This document shows, in pieces, positions 1-13,074 of a stretch of DNA of 64,000 nucleotides. The stretch lies in assembly GCA_947650365.1 (NCBI GenBank), contig OX393551.1, forward strand, positions 91,424,697-91,488,696, in the 5' to 3' direction. Source of the DNA: Chamaelirium japonicum. Taxonomy: Eukaryota > Streptophyta > Magnoliopsida > Liliales > Melanthiaceae. The notes under the pieces are model-generated. The model was not told the DNA's origin and ran no database searches. It worked only from the letters and a program-made list of their open reading frames with translations. Numbering within the stretch: the stretch's first letter is position 1; each line of letters starts with the position of its first letter. A program made the translations under genes and the position numbers.

Positions 1-1690
1 CCATTCTAATTCATTAATACGATCCAATCTAATTCATTCATACGATCCATTCTAATTCATTCGTACGATCCATTCTAATTCATTCGCACGATCCATTCTA
101 ATTCATTCGCACGAATGTATCCATTCTAATTCATTCGTACGATCCATTCTAATTCATTCGTACGATCCATTCTAATTCATTCGTACGATCTATTCTAATT
201 CCTTCGTATGATCCATTTCAATTTATTCGCACAATCCATTCTAATTCATTCGTATGATCCATTCTAATTCATTCGTACGATCCATTCTAATTCATTCGCA
301 CGATCCATTCTAATTCATTCGTACGATCCATTCTAATTCATTCGTACGATCCATTCTAATTCATTCGTACGATCCATTCTAATTCATTTGTACGAATGTA
401 TCCACTCTAATTCATTTATACGATCCATTCTAATTCATTCGCACGAATGTATCCATTCCAATTCATTCGTACGATCCATTCTAATTCATTTGCACAATCT
501 ATTCTAATTCATTCGTACGATCCATTCTAATTCATTCGTACGATCCATTCTAATTCATTCATACGATGCATTCTAATTCATTCGTACAATCCATTCTAAT
601 TCATTCGCACGATCCATTCGCATTCACTCAAACGATCCATTCTAATTCATTCATATGATCCATTCAAATTCATTCGCATGAATGTATCTATTCTAATTCA
701 TTCGTACAATCCATTCTATTTCATTCGTACGATCCATTCTTACTCATTCGTACGATCCATTCGTATCCATTCTAATTCATTCGTACGATCTATTCTAATT
801 CATTCGTACGATCCATTCTAATTCATTAATACGATCCAATCTAATTCATTCATACGATCCATTCTAATTCATTCGCACGAATGTATCCATTCTAATTCAT
901 TCACACGATCCATTCTAATTCATTCATACGATCCATTCTATTTCATTCGTACGATCCATTCTTACTCATTCGTACGATCCATTCTAATTCATTCGTACGA
1001 TCCATTCTAATTCCTTCGTATGATCCATTCTAATTCATTCGTACGGTATGATTCATTCTAATTCATTCGTACGATTCATTCTAATTCAATCCATTCTAAT
1101 TCATTCGTACGGTCCATTCTAATTCATTCGTACGATCCATTCTAATTCATTCGTACGATTCATTCTAATTCAATCCATTCTAATTCATTCGTACGATCCA
1201 TTCTTACTCATTCGTACGATCCATTCTAATTCATTCGCACGAATGAATCCATTCTTACTCATTCGTACGATCCATTCTAATTCATTCGCACGAATGAATC
1301 CATTCTAATTCATTCGTATGATCCATTCTAATTCATTTGCTTGAATGTATCCATTCTAATTCATTCGTACGATCCATTCTATCTCATTCGTACAATCCAT
1401 TCTATTTCATTCGTACGATCCATTCTAATTCATTCGCACGATCCATTCTAATTCATTCGCATGATCCATTCTAATTCATTCGTACGATCGATTCTAATTC
1501 ATTCATACGATCCATTCTAATTCATTCGTACGATCCATTCTAATTCATTCGCACAATCTATTCTAATTCATTCATACGATCCATTCTAATTTATTCGCAC
1601 GATCCATTCTAATTCATTCATACGATCCATTCTAATTCATTCATATGATCCATTCTAATTCATTCGCACGATCCATTCTTACTCATTCGT
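1..1690 (+). repeat. + block, left-hand copy of the 1.7-1.9-kb unit
   Basis: CCATTC-oriented monomers. The stretch matches 10223-11940 closely but is 28 bp shorter, because one 28-bp monomer present near 11740-11770 is absent near 1520. It carries two rare landmarks: GCATTCACTCAAACG near 620-634 and GTACGGTATG at 1041-1050. The unit starts to the left of the window. Confidence 0.95.
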
Positions 1691-1698
1691 ACGAATGA
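1683..1698. repeat. Palindromic +/- switch junction, 16 bp
   Basis: TCATTCGTACGAATGA is a perfect palindrome at the point where orientation flips from + to -. With two mismatches the dyad extends to 40 bp. Identical junctions lie at 11933-11948, 16689-16704 and 37453-37468, so this is one inherited junction copied with its unit. Confidence 0.95.
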
Positions 1699-2847
1699 AT
1701 TAGAATGGATCGTATTAATGAATTAGAATGGATCGTGTGAATGAATTAGAATGGATCGTACGAATGAGTAAGAATGGATCGTGTGAATGAATTAGAATGG
1801 ATCATATGAATGAATTAGAATGGATCGTATGAATGAATTAGAATAGATCGTGCGAATAAATTAGAATGGATCGTATGTATGAATTAGAATAGATTGTGCG
1901 AATGAATTAGAATGGATCGTACGAATGAATTAGAATGGATACATTCATGCGAATGAATTAGAATGGATCGTATGAATGAATTAGAATCGATCGTACGAAT
2001 GAATTAGAATGGATCATGCGAATGAATTAGAATGGATCGTGCGAATGAATTAGAATGGATCGTACGAATGAAATAGAATGGATTGTACGAATGAGATAGA
2101 ATGGATCATACGAATGAATTATAATGTATATATTCATGCGAATGAATTAGAATGGATCATACGAATGAATTAGAATGGATTCATTCGTGCGATTGAATTA
2201 GAATGGATCGTACGAATGAGTAAGAATGGATCGTACGAATGAATTAGAATGGATTGAATTAGAATGAATCGTACGAATGAATTAGAATGGATCGTACGAA
2301 TGAATTAGAATGGATCGTACGAATGAATTAAAATGGATCGTACGAATGAATTAGAATGGATTGAATTAGAATGAATTGTACGAATGAATTAGAATGAATC
2401 ATACCGTACGAATGAATTAGAATGGATCATACGAAGGAATTAGAATGGTTCGTACGAATGAATTAGAATGGATCGTACGAATGAATTAGAATGGATCGTA
2501 CGAAGGAATTAGAATGGATCGTACGAAGGAATTAGAATGGATAGTACGAATGAATTAGAATGGATACTTTCGTGCAAATGAATTTGAATGGATCGTACGA
2601 ATGAGTAAGAATGGATCGTACGAATGAAATAGAATGGATCGTATGAATGAATTAGAATGGATTGTGCGAATGAATTAGAATGGATCGTACGAATGAATTA
2701 GAATAGATTGTGCGAATGAATTAGAATGGATCGTACGAATGAATTAGAATGGATCGTACGAATGAATTAGAATGGATCATATGAATGAATTAGAATGGAT
2801 CGTGCGAATGAATTAGAATGGATCGTACAAATGAAATAGAATGGATT
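1691..2847 (-). repeat. - block, 1.15 kb
   Basis: GAATTAGAATGG-oriented monomers, homologous to 11941-13074, 16697-17807 and 37461-38594. The distance from the left junction to GGATTCGC is 1154, 1131, 1108 and 1131 bp in the four copies, i.e. steps of exactly 23 bp. The extra monomer here is near 2330-2353. The landmark CATACCGTAC, reverse complement of the one at 1041-1050, is at 2400-2409. Confidence 0.95.
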
Positions 2848-4247
2848 CGCACGAATGTATCCATTCTAATTCTTTCGTACGATCCATTCTAATTCATTCG
2901 TACAATCCATTCTAATTCATTCGCACGATCCATTCGCATTCACTCAAACGATCCATTCTAATTCATTCATCTGATCCATTCTAATTCATTCGCACGAATG
3001 TATCCATTCTAATTCATTCGTACGATCCATTCTAATTCATTTGTATGAATGTATCCACTCTATTTCATTCATACGATCCATTCTAATTCATTCGCACGAA
3101 TGTATCCATTCCAATTCATTCGTACGATCCATTCTAATTCATTCACACAATCTATTCTAATTCATTCGTACGATCAATTCTAATTCATTAGCATGATCCA
3201 TTCTAATTCATTCGTGCGATCTATTCTATTTCATTCGTATAATCCATTCTTACTCAATCGTGTGATCCATTCTAATCCATTCGCACAATCTATTCTAATT
3301 CATTCGTACGATCCATTCTATTTCATTCGTATGATCCATTCTAATTCATACGATCCATTCTATTTCATTCATACGATCCATTTTAATTCATTCGCACGTT
3401 CCATTCTAATTCATTCATACGATCCATTCTAATTCATTCGTACGATCCATTCTAATTTCTTCGTATGATCTATTCTAATTCCTTCGTACGATCCATTATA
3501 ATTCCTTCGTACGATCCATTCAAATTCATTCGCACGAATCTATCCATTCTAATTCATTCGTACGATCCATTCTAATTCATTCGCACGATCCATTCTAATT
3601 CATTAATACGATCCAATCTAATTCATTTATACGATCTATTCGAATTCATTCGCACGAATATATCCTTTCTAATTCATTCGTACGATCCATTCTAATTCAT
3701 TCACACAATCTATTCTAATTCATTAGTACGATCCATTCTAATTCATTCGTACGATCCATTCTAATTCATTAGCACGATCCAAATTCATTTATCCGTACGA
3801 TCTATTCTATTTCATTCGTCCGATCCATTCTTATCGCACGATCCATTCTAATTCATTCGCATGATCCATTCTCTATTCTAATTCCTTCGTACGATCCATT
3901 CTAATTCCTTCGTATCCATTCTAATTCACTCATACGATCCATTCTAATTCATTCATACGATCCTTTCTAATTTATTCGCATGAATGTATCCATTCTAATT
4001 CATTCGTACGATCCATTCTAATTCATTCGCATGATCCATTCTAATTCATTCATACGATCCATTCTAATTCATTCGTACGATCCATTCTAATTCATTCGCA
4101 CGATCCATTCTAATTCATTCGCATGAATGTATCTATTCTAATTCATTCGTATGATCCATTCTAATTCATTCACACGATCCATTCTAATTCATTCATACAA
4201 TCCATTCTATTTCTTTTGCACGAATGTATCCATTCTAATTCATTCGT
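2848..4247 (+). repeat. + block, left arm of a 3.4-kb inverted repeat
   Basis: CCATTC-oriented. It is homologous in direct orientation to 17808-19230 and 38595-40017, and in inverse orientation to roughly 4870-6268. It contains irregular monomers that serve as landmarks: a short CTTATCGCACG unit near 3832, TTCATTTATCCGTACG near 3786 and CTCTATTCTAATTCC near 3870. The +/- switch at its right end is CATTCGTATGAATG. Confidence 0.95.
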
Positions 4248-6268
4248 ATGAATGAATTAGATTGGATCGTATTAATGAATTAGAATGGATACATTCGTGC
4301 GAATGAATTAGAATGGATTGTATGAATGAATTAGATTGGATCGTATAAATGAATTAGAATGGATCTTACGTATGAATTCGAATGGATTATATGAATGAAA
4401 TAGAATGGATCATACGAATGAAATAGAATGGATCGTACGAAGGAATGAGAATGGATCGTATGAATGAATTAGAGTGGATACATTCGTGCGAATGAATTCG
4501 AATAGATCGTGCGAATGAATTAGAATGGATTGTACGAATGAATTAGAATGGATCGTACGAATGAAATAGAATGGATCGTACGAATGAATTAGAATGGATA
4601 CATTCGTGCAAAAGAAATAGAATGGATTGTATGAATGAATTAGAATGGATCGTGTGAATGAATTAGAATGGATCATACGAATGAATTAGAATGGATACAT
4701 TCGTGCGAATGAATTAGAATGGATCGTGCGAATGAATTAGAATGGATCGTACGAATGAATTAGAATGGATCGTATGAATGAATTAGAATGGATCGTGCGA
4801 ATGAATTAGAATGGATCGTGCGAATGAATTAGAATGGATCGTACGAATGAATTAGAATGGATCGTATGAATGAATTAGATTGGATCGTATTAATTAATTA
4901 GAATGGATCGTACGAATGAATTAGAATAGATCGTACGAATGAATTAGAATGGATACGAATGGATCGTACGAATGAGTAAGAATGGATCGTACGAATGAAA
5001 TAGAGTGGATTGTACGAATGAATTAGAACGGATACATTCGTGTGAATGAATTATGATGGATCGTATGAATGAATTAGAATAGATTGTGCGAATGAATTAG
5101 AATGGATCGTACGAATGAATTAGAATGGATACATTCATGCGAATGAATTACAATGGATTGTATGAATGAATTAGAATGGATCGTATGAGTGAATTAGAAT
5201 GGATACGAAGGAATTAGAATGGATCGTACGAAGGAATTAGAATGGAGAATGGATCGTGCGAATGAATTAGAATGGATCATGCGATAAGAATGGATCGGAC
5301 GAACGAAATAGAATAGATCGTACGGATAAATGAATTTGGATCGTGCTAATGAATTAGAATGGATCGTACGAATGAATTAGAATGGATCGTACTAATGAAT
5401 TAGAATAGATTGTGTGAATGAATTAGAATGGATCGTACGAATGAATTAGAAAGGATATATTCGTGCGAATGAATTAGAATAGATCGTATGAATGAATTAG
5501 ATTGGATCGTATTAATGAATTAGAATGGATCGTGCGAATGAATTAGAATGGATCGTACGAATGAATTAGAATGGATAGATTCGTGTGAATGAATTTGAAT
5601 GGATCGTACGAAGATATTAGAATGGATCGTACGAAGGAATTGGAATAGATCATACGAAGAAATTAGAATGGATCGTACGAATGAATTAGAATGGATCGTA
5701 TGAATGAATTAGAATGGATCGTGCGAATGAATTAAAATGGATCGTATGAATGAAATAGAATGGATCGTATGAATTAGAATGGATCATACGAATGAAATAG
5801 AATGGATCGTACGAATGAATTAGAATAGATTGTGCGAATGGATTAGAATGGATCATACGATTGAGTAAGAATGGATTGTACGAATGAAATAGAATAGATC
5901 GTACGAATGAATTAGAATGGATCATGCTAATGAATTAGAATTGATCGTACGAATGAATTAGAATAGATTGTGCGAATGAATTAGAATGGATCGTACGAAT
6001 GAATTGGAATGGATACATTCGTGCGAATGAATTAGAATGGATCGTATGAATGAATTAGAGTGGATACATTCGTACAAATGAATTAGAATGGATCGTACGA
6101 ATGAATTAGAATGGATACATTCGTGCGAATGAATTAGAATGGATCATATGAATGAATTAGAATGGATCGTTTGAGTGAATGCGAATGGATCGTGCGAATG
6201 AATTAGAATGGATTGTACGAATGAATTAGAATGGATCGTACGAATGAATTAGATTGGATACATTCGTG
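4248..6268 (-). repeat. - block, 2.02 kb, right arm plus spacer
   Basis: GAATTAGAATGG-oriented, homologous to 19231-21254 and 40018-42039 and in reverse to 23080-25104. All four are 2.02-2.03 kb. The first 0.6 kb (4248-4870) has no partner in the left arm. A reversed GTTTGAGTGAATGCG landmark lies near 6169-6183. Confidence 0.95.
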
Positions 6269-6740
6269 CGAATCCATTCTATTTCATTCGTACGATCCAT
6301 TCTAATTCATTCGCACGATCCATTCTAATTCATTCATACGATCCATTCTAATTCATTCGTACGATCCATTCTTACTCATTCGTACGATCCATTCTAATTC
6401 ATTCGCACGATCCATTCTAATTCATTCGCACGATCCATTCTTACTCATTCGTACGATCCATTCTAATTCATTCGCATGATCCATTCTAATTCATTAATAC
6501 GATCCATTCTAATTCATTCGCACGATCCATTCTAATTCATTCACACTCATACGATCCATTCTAATTCATTCGCACGAATGTATCCATTCTAATTCATTCG
6601 TACGATCCATTCTAATTCATTCGCACAATCTATTCAAATTCATTCGAACGATCCATTCTAAGTCATTCGTACGATCCACTCTAATTCATTCACACAATCC
6701 ATTCTAATTCATTAGCACGATCCATTCTAATTCCTTCGTA
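6269..6740 (+). repeat. + block, 0.47 kb
   Basis: Homologous to 21255-21745 (0.49 kb). It contains the long variant monomer ATTCACACTCATACG near 6537-6551. The block ends in CCTTCGTATGAATG, a +/- switch at the monomer core. Confidence 0.93.
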
Positions 6741-7915
6741 TGAATGAATTAGAATGGATCGTACAAATGAATTAGAATGGATCGTACGAATGAATTAGAA
6801 TGGATCGTTCGAATGAATTAGAATAGATTGTGCGAATGAATTAGAATGGATCGTACGAATGAATTAGAAAGGATATATTCGTGCGAATGAATTAGAATGG
6901 ATCGTATGAGTGTGAATGAATTAGAATATATTCGTGCGAATGAATTAGAATGGATCGTATGAGTGTGAATGAATTAGAATGGATCGTGCGAATGAATTAG
7001 AATGGATCGTACGAATGAGTAAGAATGGATCGTACGAATGAGTAAGAATGGATCATGCGAATGAATTAGAATGGATCATATGAATGAATTAGAATGGATC
7101 GTATGAATGAATTAGAATAGATCGTGCGAATAAATTAGAATGGATCGTATGAATGAATTAGAATAGATTGTGCGAATGAATTAGAATGGATCGTACGAAT
7201 GAATTAGAATGGATCGTACGAATGAATTAGAATGGATACATTCGTGCGAATGAATTAGAATGGATCATACGAATGTATTAGAGTTGATACATTCGTGTGA
7301 ATGAATTAAAATGGATAATACGAATGAGTAAGAATGGATCGTAGAATTAGAATGGATCGTATGAATGAATTAGAATGGATACATACGAATGAATTAGAAT
7401 GGATCGTATGAATGAATTAGAATGGATCGTGCGAATGAATTAGAATGAATCGTACGAATGAATTATAATGGATCATACGAATGAATTAGAATGGATCATA
7501 TGAATGAATTAGAATGGATCGTACGAATGAATTAGAATAGATCGTACAAATTAATTAGAATGGATCGTACGAAGGAATTAGAATGGATCGTACGAAGGAA
7601 TTAGAATGGATAGTACGAATGAAGTAGAATGGATCGTGCGAATGAATTAGAATGGATCGTACGAATGAGTAAGAATGGATCGTACGAATGAATTAGAATG
7701 GATCGTACGAATGAATTAGAATGGATACATTCGTGCGAATGAATTAGAATGGATCATATGAATGAATTAGAATGGATCGTTTGAGTGAATGCGAATGGAT
7801 CGTGCGAATGAATTAGAATGGATCGTACGAATGAATTAGAATGGATCGTACGAATGAATTAGAATGGATCATGCGAATGAATTAGAATGGATCGTACGAA
7901 TGAAATAGAATGGAT
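6741..7915 (-). repeat. - block, 1.17 kb, chimeric
   Basis: The left part resembles 21746 onward. From about 7230 the sequence matches the tail of the 2.1-kb unit (compare 32810-33480), including the GGATAATACG landmark at 7313 and GTTTGAGTGAATGCG near 7783. It is therefore a junction between two higher-order families inside one orientation block. Confidence 0.85.
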
Positions 7916-10012
7916 TCGCACGAATGTATCCATTCTAATTCATTCGTACGATCCATTCTAATTCATTCGTACAATCCATTCTAATTCATTCGCACGATCC
8001 ATTCGCATTCACTCAAACGATCCATTCTAATTCATTCATATGATCCATTCTAATTCATTCGCACGAATGTATCCATTCTAATTCATTCTTACGATCCATT
8101 CTAATTCATTCGTTCGATCCATTCTTACTCATTCGTACGATCCATTCTAATTCATTCGTTCGATCCATTCTAATTCATTCTTACGATCCATTCTAATTCA
8201 TTCGCACGATCCATTCTAATTCATGCATACGATCCAATCTAATTCATTCATACGATCCATTCTAATTCATTCGCACGAATGTATCCATTCTAATTCATTC
8301 GTACATGTATGAATGAATTAGAATGGATCGTACGAATGAATTAGAGTTGATACATTCGTGCGAATGAATTAGAATGGATCGTACGAATGAATTAGATTGG
8401 ATCGTATGAATGAATTATAATGGATCATGCGAATGAATTAGAATAGATCATACGAATGAATTAGAATGGATCGTACGAATGAATTAGAATGGATACATTT
8501 GTGCGAATCCATTTATTTCATTCGTACGATCCATTCTAATTCATTCGCACGATCCATTCTAATTCGTTCATACGATCCATTCTAATTCATTCGCACGATC
8601 CATTCTAATTCATTCATACGATCCATTCTAATTCATTCGCACGAATGTATCAATGGATCGTACGAATGAATTAGAATGGATTGAATTAGAATGAATCGTA
8701 CGAATGAATTAGAATGGATCGTGCGAATGAATTAGAATGGATTGTACAAATGAATTAGAATGGATCGTACGAATGAATTAGAATGGATCGTGCGAATGAA
8801 TTTTAATGGATCGTACGAATGAATTAGAAAGGATACATTCGAATTCATTCGTACGATCCATTCTAATTCATTCGCACAATCTATTCTAATTCATTCGTAC
8901 GATCCATTCTAATTAGAATGGATACATTCATGCGAATGAATTAGAATGGATCGTATGAATGAATTAGAATCGATCGTACGAATAAATTAGAATGGATCAT
9001 GCGAATGAATTAGAATGGATCGTGCGAATAAATTAGAATGGATCGTATGAATGAATTAGAATGGATCGTATGAATGAAATAGAATGGATCGTACGAATGA
9101 ATTAGAATGGATCTTGCGAATGAATTAGAATGGATCGTACGAATGAGTAAGAATGGATCGTAGAATGAAATAGAATGGATCGTATGAATGAATTTGAATG
9201 GATCGTGCGAATGAATTAGAATGGATCATACGAATGAATTTGAATGGATACATTCGTGCGAATGAATTAGAATGGATCATACAAAGGAATTAGACTGGAT
9301 CGTACGAATGAATTAGAATGGATCGTACGAATGAATTAGAATGGATCGTACGAATGAATTAGAATGGATACATTCGTGCGAATGAATTAGAATGGATCAT
9401 ACGAATAAATTAGAGTTGATATATTCGTGTGAATGAATTAAAATGGATAATACGAATGAGTAAGAATGGATCGTAGAATTAGAATGGATCGTATGAATGA
9501 ATTAGAATGGATACATACGAATGAATTAGAATGGATCGTATGAATGAATTAGAATGGATCGTGCGAATGAATTAGAATGAATCGTACGAATGAATTAGAA
9601 TGGATCGTACGAATGAATTAGAATGGATCGTATGAATGAATTAGAATGGATCGTACGAATGAATTAGAATAGATCGTACAAATGAATTAGAATGGATCGT
9701 ACGAAGGAATTAGAATGGATCGTACGAAGGAATTAGAATGGATAGTACGAATGAAGTAGAATGGATCATGCGAATGAATTAGAATGGATCGTACGAATGA
9801 GTAAGAATGGATCGTACGAATGAATTAGAATGGATCGTACGAATGAAATAGAATGGATACATTCATGTGAATGAATTAGAATGGATCATATGAATGAATT
9901 AGAATGGATCATTTGAGTGAATGCGAATGGATCGTGCGAATGAATTAGAATGGATTGTACGAATGAATTAGAATAGATCGTATGAATGAATTAGAATGGA
10001 TACATTCGTGCG
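7916..10012. repeat. 2.1-kb compound unit, copy 1
   Basis: Six alternating blocks: + 7916-8306, - 8307-8507, + 8508-8651, - 8652-8840, + 8841-8912, - 8913-10012. The same order and nearly the same lengths occur at 31347-33480 and 33481-35557. The GGATAA landmark recurs 2132 bp after the one at 7313, so a partial copy precedes this one in tandem. A 1-bp deletion (CCATTTATTTC) near 8509-8519 is private to this copy. Confidence 0.92.
8902..8923. repeat. 22-bp perfect palindrome, +/- switch
   Basis: ATCCATTCTAA followed by its exact reverse complement. The flip is inside the AATT of the monomer, not at the CGTACG core. It terminates a 72-bp + islet in - sequence. Copies: 13658-13679, 32335-32356, 34468-34489. 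Confidence 0.95.
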
Positions 10013-11940
10013 AATCCATTCTATTTCATTCGTACAATCCATTCTAATTCATTCGCACGATCCATTCTAATTCATTCTTACGATCCATTCTAATTCATTC
10101 ATACGATCCATTCTAATTCATTCGTACGATTCATTCTAATTCATTCGCACAATCTATTCTAATTCATTCGTACGATCCATTCTAATTCATTCGCACGATC
10201 TATTCTAATTCATTCATACGATCCATTCTAATTCATTAATACGATCCAATCTAATTCATTCATACGATCCATTCTAATTCATTCGTACGATCCATTCTAA
10301 TTCATTCGCACGATCCATTCTAATTCATTCGCACGAATGTATCCATTCTAATTCATTCGTACGATCCATTCTAATTCATTCGTACGATCCATTCTAATTC
10401 ATTCGTACGATCCATTCTAATTCCTTCGTATGATCCATTTCAATTTATTCGCACAATCCATTCTAATTCATTCGTATGATCCATTCTAATTCATTCGTAC
10501 GATCCATTCTAATTCATTCGCACGATCCATTCTAATTCATTCGTACGATCCATTCTAATTCATTCGTACGATCTATTCTAATTCATTCGTACGATCCATT
10601 CTAATTCATTTGTACGAATGTATCCACTCTAATTCATTCATACGATCCATTCTAATTCATTCGCACGAATGTATCCATTCCAATTCATTCGTACGATCCA
10701 TTCTAATTCATTTGCACAATCTATTCTAATTCATTCGTACGATCCATTCTAATTCATTCGTACGATCCATTCTAATTCATTCGTACGATGCATTCTAATT
10801 CATTCGTACAATCCATTCTAATTCATTCGCACGATCCATTCGCATTCACTCAAACGATCCATTCTAATTCATTCATATGATCCATTCAAATTCATTCGCA
10901 TGAATGTATCTATTCTAATTCATTCGTACAATCCATTCTATTTCATTCGTACGATCCATTCTTACTCATTCGTACGATCCATTCGTATCCATTCTAATTC
11001 ATTCGTACGATCTATTCTAATTCATTCGTACGATCCATTCTAATTCATTAATACGATCCAATCTAATTCATTCATACGATCCATTCTAATTCATTCGCAC
11101 GAATGTATCCATTCTAATTCATTCACACGATCCATTCTAATTCATTCATACGATCCATTCTATTTCATTCGTACGATCCATTCTTACTCATTCGTACGAT
11201 CCATTCTAATTCATTCGTACGATCCATTCTAATTCCTTCGTATGATCCATTCTAATTCATTCGTACGGTATGATTCATTCTAATTCATTCGTACGATTCA
11301 TTCTAATTCAATCCATTCTAATTCATTCATACGATCCATTCTAATTCATTTGTACGATCCATTCTAATTCATTCGTACGATTCATTCTAATTCAATCCAT
11401 TCTAATTCATTCGTACGATCCATTCTTACTCATTCGTACGATCCATTCTAATTCATTCGCACGAATGAATCCATTCTTACTCATTCGTACGATCCATTCT
11501 AATTCATTCGAACGAATGAATCCATTCTAATTCATTCGTATGATCCATTCTAATTCATTTGCTTGAATGTATCCATTCTAATTCATTCCTACGATCCATT
11601 CTATCTCATTCGTACAATCCATTCTATTTCATTCGTACGATCCATTCTAATTCATTCGCACGATCCATTCTAATTCATTCGCATGATCCATTCTAATTCA
11701 TTCGTACGATCGATTCTAATTAATTCATACGATCCATTCTAATTCATTCGCACGAATGTATACATTCTAATTCATTCGTACGATCCATTCTAATTCATTC
11801 GCACAATCTATTCTAATTCATTCATACGATCCATTCTAATTTATTTGCACGATCCATTCTAATTCATTCATACGATCCATTCTAATTCATTCATATGATC
11901 CATTCTAATTCATTCGCACGATCCATTCTTACTCATTCGT
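10013..11940 (+). repeat. + block, 1.93 kb
   Basis: Same length (about 1927 bp) as 14770-16696, and about 25 bp longer than 35558-37460. It carries the landmarks GCATTCACTC near 10832 and CGGTATGATTC near 11267. It ends in the 16-bp palindromic switch. Confidence 0.95.
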
Positions 11941-13074
11941 ACGAATGAATTAGAATGGATCGTATTAATGAATTAGAATGGATCGTGTGAATGAATTAGA
12001 ATGGATCGTACGAATGAGTAAGAATGGATCGTGCGAATGAATTAGAATGGATCATATGAATGAATTAGAATGGATCGTATGAATGAATTAGAATGGATCG
12101 TGCGAATAAATTAGAATGGATCGTATGTATGAATTAGAATAGATTGTGCGAATGAATTAGAATGGATCGTACGAATGAATTAGAATGGATACATTCATGC
12201 GAATGAATTAGAATGGATCGTATGAATGAATTAGAATCGATCGTACGAATGAATTAGAATGGATCATGCGAATGAATTAGAATGGATCGTGCGAATGAAT
12301 TAGAATGGATCGTACGAATGAAATAGAATGGATTGTACGAATGAGATAGAATGGATCATACGAATGAATTATAATGGATACATTCATGCGAATGAATTAG
12401 AATGGATCATACGAATGAATTAGAATGGATTCATTCGTGCGATTGAATTAGAATGGATCGTACGAATGAGTAAGAATGGATCGTACGAATGAATTAGAAT
12501 GGATTGAATTAGAATGAATCGTACGAATGAATTAGAATGGATCGTACGAATGAATTAGAATGGATCGTACGAATGAATTAGAATGGATTGAATTAGAATG
12601 AATTGTACGAAAGAATTAGAATGAATCATACCGTACGAATGAATTAGAATGGATCATACGAAGGAATTAGAATGGTTCGTACAAATGAATTAGAATGGAT
12701 CGTACGAATGAATTAGAATGGATCGTACGAAGGAATTAGAATGGATCGTACGAAGGAATTAGAATGGATAGTACGAATGAATTAGAATGGATACCTTCGT
12801 GCAAATGAATTTGAATGGATCGTACGAATGAGTAAGAATGGATCGTACGAATGAAATAGAATGGATCGTATGAATGAATTAGAATGGATCGTGCGAATGA
12901 ATTAGAATGGATCGTACGAATGAATTAGAATAGATTGTGCGAATGAATTAGAATGGATCGTACGAATGAATTAGAATGGATCGTACGAATGAATTAGAAT
13001 GGATCGTATGAATGAATTAGAATGGATCGTGCGAATGAATTAGAATGGATCGTACAAATGAAATAGAATGGATT
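11941..13074 (-). repeat. - block, 1.13 kb
   Basis: Homologous to 1691-2847. Two GGATTGAATTAG units at 12501 and 12585 are 84 bp apart (3 x 23 + 15); in the 1691-2847 copy the spacing is 107 bp, one monomer more. Confidence 0.95.

Larger units (their letters stand above)
2848..6268. repeat. Large inverted repeat, centre near 4559
   Basis: The arms are about 1.4 kb (2848 to about 4245 and about 4872 to 6268), separated by about 0.6 kb of - satellite. Support: the same 79-codon frame is read at 3193-3432 (+) and 5686-5925 (-) with one residue different, and the rare ATTAGCACGATCCAAATTC unit near 3770 reappears reversed near 5330. Matching junction sequences (GGATTCGCACGAATGTATCC and its reverse complement) close both ends. 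Confidence 0.9.

Noticed and set aside
1-1690. CRISPR array (short repeats of 23-28 bp)
   Set aside because: Units are contiguous with no unique spacers, no leader, no cas genes, and frequent orientation flips.
3193-3432. 79-codon reading frame and its 10 relatives as protein genes
   Set aside because: The translation is the satellite monomer read in rotating phase (period 23 residues for three monomers). The same peptide comes from both strands in inverted copies, and the frame depends only on chance loss of the TAA in every third monomer.
4410-4676. 88-codon frame and homologues at 19393, 40180, 24676 and 60707
   Set aside because: Again monomer-derived residues (IHSNSF, SYDPF) with no composition or context unlike the surrounding satellite.
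2848-6268. Foldback or terminal-inverted-repeat transposon
   Set aside because: The arms consist of the same satellite as the surroundings. No transposase, unique interior, distinct termini or target-site duplication could be recognised.
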